A DNA stretch of 35,747 bases from assembly GCA_015486845.1 (NCBI GenBank), contig WFQU01000143.1:1-35747 (forward strand), written 5' to 3'. The notes under the pieces are model-generated. The model was not told the origin of the DNA. It made no database searches and worked only from the letters and a program-made list of their open reading frames with translations. A program made the position numbers and the translations under genes. This document shows positions 30,812-35,747 of this stretch, in pieces (the first letter of the stretch is position 1; every line of letters begins with the position of its first letter). The DNA is from Anaerolineae bacterium. Its GTDB lineage: Bacteria; Chloroflexota; Anaerolineae; JAADDB01.

Positions 30812-32002
30812 GTGAGCGATTACGAAGAGATAGCCTCAGATGACGAGAGTTTTGCTAAGCTATTGAAACAAGAAGCTTACGATTATGTGCCTGTTCAGCG
30901 GGGAGACCTGCGCAAGGGGGTGATTACTGCGCTTTGGGACGATAACATCATCGTCGATATTGGCAGCAAACAAGACGCTTTCATTCCTCCCCGTGACCTG
31001 GAATCTGTTCCTCCAGAGATTCGTGAAGGACTTCATGTCGGCTCGGCGATACACGTTCTGATACGACGCATTTTAGAGGATGGCAGTGTTATCGTGTCGT
31101 TGGCTGATGCGCTGCAAGAAGGGGACTGGCTGCGGGCGATCGAACTAATGGAGCGTGATGAGGTCGTGGAGTGCCCGGTGATTGATGTCAACCGGGGAGG
31201 ACTCTTGGTAAGTTTTGGTCAATTAACCGGTTTTGTGCCTGCTTCTAGCTTGTATCCGCCTTTGCATGTGCGGAAAGAGGAAGACCGTATCGAGAAATTC
31301 CGCAGGCTTGAGGGTCAGGTCCTAACGCTGAAAGTGGTGGAAGTAAACCGGCGCCGGCATCGTCTAATTCTGTCCCAACGTGAAGCGCGTATCATTTTAC
31401 AACAACGCCAGTTAGAAACCTTGATTGAACATCTACATGTTGGCGATCAAGTGCACGGACGGGTCCACACGTTGACGGAGTTTGGCGCTTTTGTCGACTT
31501 GGGCGGTGCCGATGGGTTGGTACATATTTCCGAAATCACCTGGAAGCCGATTCGTTCGCCACGAGAGGTGTTACACGTTGGGAAAGAGGTCGATGCGGTC
31601 GTCATTCGTATCGACAAAACGAAGAAACAGATCGCTTTGAGCATGAAGCAGTTAGAGCCCAATCCGTGGGATGGTGTGGGAGAGCGTTTCCGGCCAGGGG
31701 ATGTTGTCCAAGCGGTCATTACCAATGTTCGTCCCTTCGGCGCCTTTGCCCGCTTGGAAGAAGGGATCGACGGTCTGATTCACATTTCTCAGTTGAGCAA
31801 CCAACAGGTTAAATCCCCCAAAGATATCATTCATGTTAGCGATGTCGTCAATGTGCGGGTGTTGGAAGTCAACGAAAGAAAACAACGCATCTCCCTGAGC
31901 CTAAGACAAGCGCCACAATGGGAAGAGGTTACTACAGAAGCGCCCTCTCCTGCCCCTGAGGACGATCTAACTGAGGATGTGGTTGCTGATAACATCGAAT
32001 AA
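30812..32002 (+). CDS. rpsA: Ribosomal protein S1 (four S1 domains)
   Basis: A 396-residue RNA-binding protein with four S1 (OB-fold) repeats at about residues 31-98, 117-190, 210-280 and 295-367. The third (GRVHTLTEFGAFVDLGG, DGLVHISEI) and fourth (AVITNVRPFGAFARLEEG, DGLIHISQL) are closest to the consensus. Four repeats is the number usual in Gram-positive and related lineages, against six in E. coli. It helps mRNA binding by the 30S subunit. The GTG start at 30812 is preceded by GGAGGAAGG, a strong site. The acidic C-terminal tail (EAPSPAPEDDLTEDVV) is outside the domains. A long leader precedes it. Confidence 0.9.
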   Translation: MSDYEEIASDDESFAKLLKQEAYDYVPVQRGDLRKGVITALWDDNIIVDIGSKQDAFIPPRDLESVPPEIREGLHVGSAIHVLIRRILEDGSVIVSLADALQEGDWLRAIELMERDEVVECPVIDVNRGGLLVSFGQLTGFVPASSLYPPLHVRKEEDRIEKFRRLEGQVLTLKVVEVNRRRHRLILSQREARIILQQRQLETLIEHLHVGDQVHGRVHTLTEFGAFVDLGGADGLVHISEITWKPIRSPREVLHVGKEVDAVVIRIDKTKKQIALSMKQLEPNPWDGVGERFRPGDVVQAVITNVRPFGAFARLEEGIDGLIHISQLSNQQVKSPKDIIHVSDVVNVRVLEVNERKQRISLSLRQAPQWEEVTTEAPSPAPEDDLTEDVVADNIE

Positions 32003-32129
32003 CTGACAGACTAACGGCTGCACGACAAATTATATTCATGCTTGTGGAGTCGCCTTATCCCACTTAGTAGTGATGCATCGCTTATAACAGGTTGCTGCAT
32101 GGCGACCGTTCAGGTAATGGAGCATGAAA

Positions 32130-32513
32130 ATGGTACCGTCAAAAGACAGTGAAACGGATCTGATTCGCCAGGAACGGGCGCGCGTGTTAGCGGAAATGCG
32201 TACCGTACAAGAAGATTTGGTCGATATCGGGTCGCGACTAGAGAAAAATCGTCCTGATTTTGGGTTGGGCCGGGGAGGATCACAGATTTATGAGTGGGAA
32301 ATGAATCTTGCCCGGCGGGATAGCTTGCGACAGAAACTGGCGCACTTGCAAGAAGCTTTGCAACGCATTGATACCGGCCAATACGGGATTTGCATTCGTT
32401 GCGGACAGCCCATCAGCCCAGAACGATTAGCTTTGTTGCCATCGACAAAGCTGTGTGCCAAATGTGCACGGGAATTGGAAAAACAACGTCATGGCCGCCG
32501 CAAACGTCATTAG
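32130..32513 (+). CDS. DksA/TraR-type zinc-finger protein (second copy)
   Basis: A 127-residue protein with an N-terminal coiled-coil (about residues 8-85) and a C4 zinc finger CIRCGQ...CAKC, followed by a very basic tail (KQRHGRRKRH). It resembles the gene at 17882-18229 in size and layout but is not closely similar outside the finger. ATG at 32130 is chosen because GGAG lies seven bases upstream; an ATG two codons earlier is too close to it. It lies 127 bases after rpsA in the same direction and is convergent with the aconitase-family gene. The probable role is binding to RNA polymerase. Confidence 0.82.
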   Translation: MVPSKDSETDLIRQERARVLAEMRTVQEDLVDIGSRLEKNRPDFGLGRGGSQIYEWEMNLARRDSLRQKLAHLQEALQRIDTGQYGICIRCGQPISPERLALLPSTKLCAKCARELEKQRHGRRKRH

Positions 32514-32550
32514 AGCCGGTTTAATGTCGCCGAAGATAAGAACGGGTTTA

Positions 32551-33795
32551 TTATTCAATCTCTGCCGGGTGGACAATATATCCTTTGATGGCGCTGGCCG
32601 CGGCCACGGTTGGACTGGCTAAATAAATTGGCGCATTCGGCGTGCCCATGCGTCCCCGAAAATTACGGTTAGCGGTGCTCAAGGTTACTTCCTTCGGCGC
32701 TGGGATGCCCATATGATTGCCCATGCACGGCCCGCAGCCGGGCACGCCGATCATCGCACCGGCGGCAACCAATGTCTCGATGTACCCCGCTTGTAACGCA
32801 GCTTGCAAAACCCGAGAAGACGCCGGAATGACGATCAACCGGGTGCCTGGCGCGACCTTTTTTCCACGGATGACGGCCGCTGCCGCCGCGATATCCTCCA
32901 AACGACCATTGGTGCAAGTGCCAATAAAGACCTGTTGCAATTTCACGCCGGCCACCTGACGCAGCGGCAACCCGTTATCCACCCGGCCGGGTGTGGCAAT
33001 TTGTGGCTCGATGGTTGATGCATCAAAATGATACACTGCTTTGTATGATGCACTGGCGTCGGGGAGCAGCTCTGGGTGCGGGTTCACCTCGATGCCAGCT
33101 TGCTCTCGTAGCCAGGCTGCGGTGGTGGTGTCCGGCGCTACCCACGCATTCTTAGCGCCCATTTCGGCCATCATGTTCGTCAACACGAAACGGCTGGCCA
33201 TGCTCAGCGATTGGATTGTCTCGCCGTGCAATTCCACACTGCTGTACAAGCCTGCATCCGCTCCTAACACGCTAATGATGTACAGCGCCAAATCCTTGCT
33301 GGTTACCCACGGCCCCAAACTGCCATGGACTTCGATTTTGATGCTTTCCGGCACTCGCAACCAAAGGTGTCCGGTGGCCCAGATAGCGGCCATTTCGCTG
33401 CGCCCGATGCCAGCACTAAAAGCGCCTAAAGCGCCATAATGCGTCGAATGGCTATCCGCGCCCAATAACAGCGTGCCAGGACGAATGAGACCTTCCTCGC
33501 TGAGTACCTGATGACAGACCCCCCGGCCGGCGTCGTAGAAATGTCTGATGCCCTGCTCGGCGACGAAACGGCGGATCTCGGCGTGATTTTGGGCGTGGCG
33601 GGTCGTGGGGGGAGGCACCGCGTGGTCTAATGCGATAGCCAACCGCTCCGGGAAGCGTACCCGCGGCACGCCTATGCGGAGGAAAATCTGCCTGATAGCG
33701 GCGCTGTTGTCATGGCTCAGGGTGACATCCGGCCATGCTTCCACGATCTCCCCGGCCCGGCTAGCTAAAATCTTCTCGGCGAAGGTGTAGCCCAT
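32551..33795 (-). CDS. Aconitase-family large subunit (LeuC / homoaconitase type)
   Basis: A 414-residue [4Fe-4S] dehydratase large subunit of the LeuC/homoaconitase type. Iron-sulfur ligands are Cys294 in IGTCTNGR and Cys354 and Cys357 in [27 protein letters not shown] (113-126) is the family's substrate region. It lacks the swivel domain, so a separate small subunit is needed; none lies in this window. It starts in a one-base overlap with the stop of the homocitrate-synthase-like gene (TAATG). It should isomerise the product of that enzyme: homocitrate to homoisocitrate, or 2- to 3-isopropylmalate, or a citrate analogue. The choice cannot be settled from this subunit. Confidence 0.87.
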   Translation of the reverse strand: MGYTFAEKILASRAGEIVEAWPDVTLSHDNSAAIRQIFLRIGVPRVRFPERLAIALDHAVPPPTTRHAQNHAEIRRFVAEQGIRHFYDAGRGVCHQVLSEEGLIRPGTLLLGADSHSTHYGALGAFSAGIGRSEMAAIWATGHLWLRVPESIKIEVHGSLGPWVTSKDLALYIISVLGADAGLYSSVELHGETIQSLSMASRFVLTNMMAEMGAKNAWVAPDTTTAAWLREQAGIEVNPHPELLPDASASYKAVYHFDASTIEPQIATPGRVDNGLPLRQVAGVKLQQVFIGTCTNGRLEDIAAAAAVIRGKKVAPGTRLIVIPASSRVLQAALQAGYIETLVAAGAMIGVPGCGPCMGNHMGIPAPKEVTLSTANRNFRGRMGTPNAPIYLASPTVAAASAIKGYIVHPAEIE

Positions 33796-35093
33796 TAGTG
33801 TACCTCCAGTGTTGTCTTTTGACGCGGGGCCATACGTTGTAAGACTTTGCCCTGGAACTGCTCCGGTACCTGGATCTTCGGTAATTGGAATTCATCCGTA
33901 GCAATGTGCAATAATAACTCGGCCGGAGAAACGTCATGTCCCAAGTGATAGACCTCTTCTTTAAAGCGACTGGCAATGCGCCGAGCCGTGGCTTCATCTA
34001 ACAAGAACCCTTTGATCTCTCGCAAGAAATAGTGGATCACATTCCAGCCACTCAACGGCCCCAGCAGTATCTCCGATTCAGTTACCCCGAACAGGTCCAG
34101 CGGCAAAGCTTCGTAAGTGGAAGCGTCATTGAGCACTGCTTTTTGGTGCACGCCGGCTGTGTGCGTGCGATTAGTCAGGCTTACCGGTTCTCGGCTGGGC
34201 ACCAGTGCGTGTAGTTTGTCGGCTAACATGACATTGATAGGATAGGAGCCGCGCAGGTTGTATCCTTCTAACAGGTCATACTCCCGGTTCAAATAAAGAT
34301 TGAAGAGCAGTGCAGTCAGGGAAGTGATGCCGGAGCGCTCGCCGATGCCTAAAATAGTGGTGTTAAGGTATTGCATGCCGCTTTGCACGGCGGCCAGAGT
34401 GTTGGGCAGGGCAAAACCACGATCATCATGGAAATGGCCTTCCAGAGCGACATTTGGATAGCGCTCCCGCAGTTTTTGCACGCGTTCACGCACGTTCTCC
34501 GGTGCCGCAATTCCCACCGTGTCTGGCGTACCGAACCGATCAACCAGCGGTGCTATTTCGTCATAAACCCGGATCAGGTCCGGCCAGGGCGTGCGAAAAG
34601 CATCTTCGCCACTGAAGCGAAGGATCAGATGGGGAACATTCCGGCGCACCTCCTCGATCAATTCCCGGGCTCGCCGGATGATCGTGTCCAGATCCTTGCC
34701 GTGATTAAAGCGCCGAGATTGCAGTGACGTGCCGATATACATATTGAGACCATCAAAGCCGGCCTCGATGGCCGCCTCGACATCCGCCGGGTGAGTGCGC
34801 ACGTGCGCCAACAGGAAAGTGTACCCTTTCTGGGTAATCAGGTTATCCCGCGTCGCCTTAATAGCCTGGAAATCCTCTTTTTCTTGTGGGCTAACCACCG
34901 GAGCGAAAAGCTCGATAAACTTGACGCCATATGTGATTAGCGCCTGTACAATTTCTACTTTGTCTTGCTGATTGAAAAAATACTTGTAGTGATCGTGGAG
35001 CAACGATGTTTGCTGTCCCTCGCGCAGCGTTGTGTCAATAATCTCTAATGGCCGAGGCGCGTAATCCCGAAACTGAAATAGTGTTTGTCCCAT
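33795..35093 (-). CDS. Homocitrate-synthase-like acyltransferase (HMGL family)
   Basis: A 432-residue enzyme of the IPMS/homocitrate synthase/citramalate synthase group, which condenses acetyl-CoA with a 2-oxo acid. The metal-site residues are Asp20 ([12 protein letters not shown]) and His220/His222 (EGHFHDD). The second signature is [46 protein letters not shown] and GWNVI favour the homocitrate synthase subgroup, whose product enters the alpha-aminoadipate lysine pathway. Citramalate, isopropylmalate and Re-citrate synthase are alternatives. ATG at 35091-35093 has GGAGAG upstream; an in-frame GTG at 35354 would add 87 residues across the terminator hairpin and is rejected. It is preceded by an attenuator. 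Confidence 0.85.
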   Translation of the reverse strand: MGQTLFQFRDYAPRPLEIIDTTLREGQQTSLLHDHYKYFFNQQDKVEIVQALITYGVKFIELFAPVVSPQEKEDFQAIKATRDNLITQKGYTFLLAHVRTHPADVEAAIEAGFDGLNMYIGTSLQSRRFNHGKDLDTIIRRARELIEEVRRNVPHLILRFSGEDAFRTPWPDLIRVYDEIAPLVDRFGTPDTVGIAAPENVRERVQKLRERYPNVALEGHFHDDRGFALPNTLAAVQSGMQYLNTTILGIGERSGITSLTALLFNLYLNREYDLLEGYNLRGSYPINVMLADKLHALVPSREPVSLTNRTHTAGVHQKAVLNDASTYEALPLDLFGVTESEILLGPLSGWNVIHYFLREIKGFLLDEATARRIASRFKEEVYHLGHDVSPAELLLHIATDEFQLPKIQVPEQFQGKVLQRMAPRQKTTLEVH

Positions 35094-35194
35094 GCTTATC
35101 TCTCCATGACTGCAAAAAATGATATTGCTGTTGAAAACTGCATTGTAAAAAACCGGACCAGCCAGCGTTGTCGGTTTAGTCTTCACACGCATCC

Positions 35195-35230
35195 AATAGA
35201 AAAGCCCGCTGGCGGTTGAGCCAGCGGGCT
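35195..35230 (-). terminator. Attenuator terminator before the homocitrate-synthase-like gene
   Basis: Read on the minus strand, AGCCCGCTGGC pairs perfectly with GCCAGCGGGCT (11 pairs, 6-base loop), followed by TTTCTATT. It lies between the leader peptide stop (35264) and the gene start (35093). Confidence 0.8.
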
Positions 35231-35263
35231 GTAAATGCACACCTTTGTACAGAGCAGCACAAC

Positions 35264-35350
35264 TTACCCAGACCGGGCAACCGGTATTGGTTTGCTCTGC
35301 TTCTTCTTGTTGATCAGAATAATCGGTACGATTTGTCGTGACATTGCCAA
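35264..35350 (-). CDS. Leader peptide, Lys- and Ile-rich
   Basis: A short frame of 28 codons from TTG (35350-35348), or 26 from ATG (35344-35342), to TAA at 35264-35266. AGGAG lies seven bases before the TTG. Counting from the ATG, it contains Ile at 5, 8, 9, 11 and 20, Val at 6 and 22, Leu10, and Lys at 13, 14, 15 and 18. The three consecutive AAG codons and the Ile cluster are the natural places for a ribosome to stall when lysine or isoleucine is scarce. The peptide stops about 34 bases before the terminator hairpin. Family: amino-acid attenuation leaders; function inferred from position and codons. Confidence 0.62.
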   Translation of the reverse strand: MAMSRQIVPIILINKKKQSKPIPVARSG

Positions 35351-35378
35351 GCACTTTCTCCTAAAAGGATCGTGTGCC

Positions 35379-35407
35379 ATTGTCGTCAAGATAGCTTAAG
35401 TTGTCAA
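35379..35407 (-). promoter_or_regulatory. Promoter of the leader-attenuator transcript
   Basis: On the minus strand a perfect TTGACA (35407-35402), a 17-bp spacer and GACAAT (35384-35379). The predicted start lies near 35372, about 22 bases before the leader peptide start. Confidence 0.62.
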
Positions 35408-35556
35408 ATTCGCTCTATCAATTCCAAGTTGTCGCCATAGGCAGCCAGATCCGCCGGAACGAGACTGTTTGTAACCACCGGAGAGCTGCCTGGCAAATTG
35501 GGAGGCAGTTTTCGACCCCTGCTAAATTCTGCTTTGTTGATGCTCGACAAACCCAT

Positions 35557-35585
35557 TTGACTAAAACAAATCCTCTATGTAACAT
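35557..35585 (+). promoter_or_regulatory. Weak plus-strand promoter near the right edge
   Basis: TTGACT (35557-35562), a 17-bp spacer and TAACAT (35580-35585). It points to the reading frame that begins at 35700. Confidence 0.35.
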
Positions 35586-35699
35586 AGTGATGACAACCCT
35601 GAGTGAAGATGCTCGGCAAGAAACGCCTCCCCGGATGCGGCAGGCAAGGAGCTTTCGTCGTCTTTCCCCCGCTTATCTTTACGCTGAAAAGGTGTCAAG

Positions 35700-35747
35700 A
35701 TGCCAAAAGCAATTTGGGAAGTCGCAATAGCCAACACACTCTCAGGA
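35700..35747 (+). CDS. Possible start of a gene cut by the window edge
   Basis: Sixteen codons from ATG at 35700 to the end of the window (MPKAIWEVAIANTLSG), open throughout, with AAAAGGTG upstream and a possible promoter at 35557-35585. Too short to assign. An overlapping frame ending at 35730 (beginning near 35590) is an alternative. Confidence 0.3.
   Translation, partial: MPKAIWEVAIANTLSG

Noticed and set aside
35094-35354. An 87-residue N-terminal extension of the homocitrate-synthase-like protein from GTG at 35354
   Set aside because: It runs through a perfect terminator hairpin, lacks family similarity, and a better ribosome site precedes ATG at 35093. A different frame in the same stretch gives a convincing leader peptide.
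35401-35730. A 109-residue plus-strand frame at the right edge
   Set aside because: It overlaps the predicted minus-strand promoter, has no ribosome site and no recognisable domain; a shorter part from about 35590 cannot be excluded.

Overview
The window looks like a chromosomal segment of a Chloroflexota bacterium, probably of the Anaerolineae/Caldilineae type. This is an inference from gene style, not a database result. The supporting features are several TTG and GTG starts with strong Shine-Dalgarno sequences, tightly overlapping operons, a membrane EtfD-type iron-sulfur oxidoreductase, a Gram-positive-type SOS box, a homocitrate-synthase-like/aconitase-family gene pair, and intergenic gaps packed with short structured repeats. 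No phage, plasmid, insertion sequence or CRISPR array was recognised.

Layout. Bases 1-623 are repeats. On the minus strand follow yifB/comM (624-2153), a PssE/PssD (Alg13/Alg14-like) glycosyltransferase pair (2544-3577), and a probable six-gene operon (8293 down to 3991): MaoC-like hydratase, TlpA thioredoxin, Lgt-like membrane protein, sensor kinase, response regulator and a small unknown protein. A TPP riboswitch with terminator (8634-8797) then precedes a ykoE-ykoD-ykoC thiamine/HMP uptake operon (9009-12264). Next comes what I read as a fluoride riboswitch with its own promoter and terminator (12404-12594), in front of a DUF6062-like Cys/His protein (12634-13443). Dodecin, an unknown protein, an EtfD-like oxidoreductase, tRNA-Lys(CTT) on the minus strand and a DksA/TraR-type protein follow. 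A lspA-galK-rluD group (18634-21513) faces a polytopic membrane protein (21589-22971).

Bases 22972-24036 form a 1-kb repeat mosaic. Then come a minus-strand membrane protein/FtsK-like pair, lexA with an SOS box inside its promoter (26585-26613), queF, and a large fusion of a glycosidase-like barrel with an O-antigen-ligase-like membrane domain (27509-30427). The window closes with ribosomal protein S1 behind a long structured leader, a second DksA-like gene, and the minus-strand pair homocitrate-synthase-like plus aconitase-family large subunit. That pair is preceded by a promoter, a Lys/Ile-rich leader peptide and a terminator hairpin, which is a classical attenuator layout.

Most notable: (1) the fluoride-type riboswitch in front of a DUF6062-like gene rather than a known fluoride exporter; (2) the fusion whose barrel seems to have lost both catalytic glutamates; (3) the leader-peptide attenuator; (4) a ~108-bp repeat present eight times in one orientation that folds as a three-way junction with wobble pairs favouring the plus-strand RNA; (5) the Lgt-like protein lacking key Lgt residues, next to a thioredoxin.
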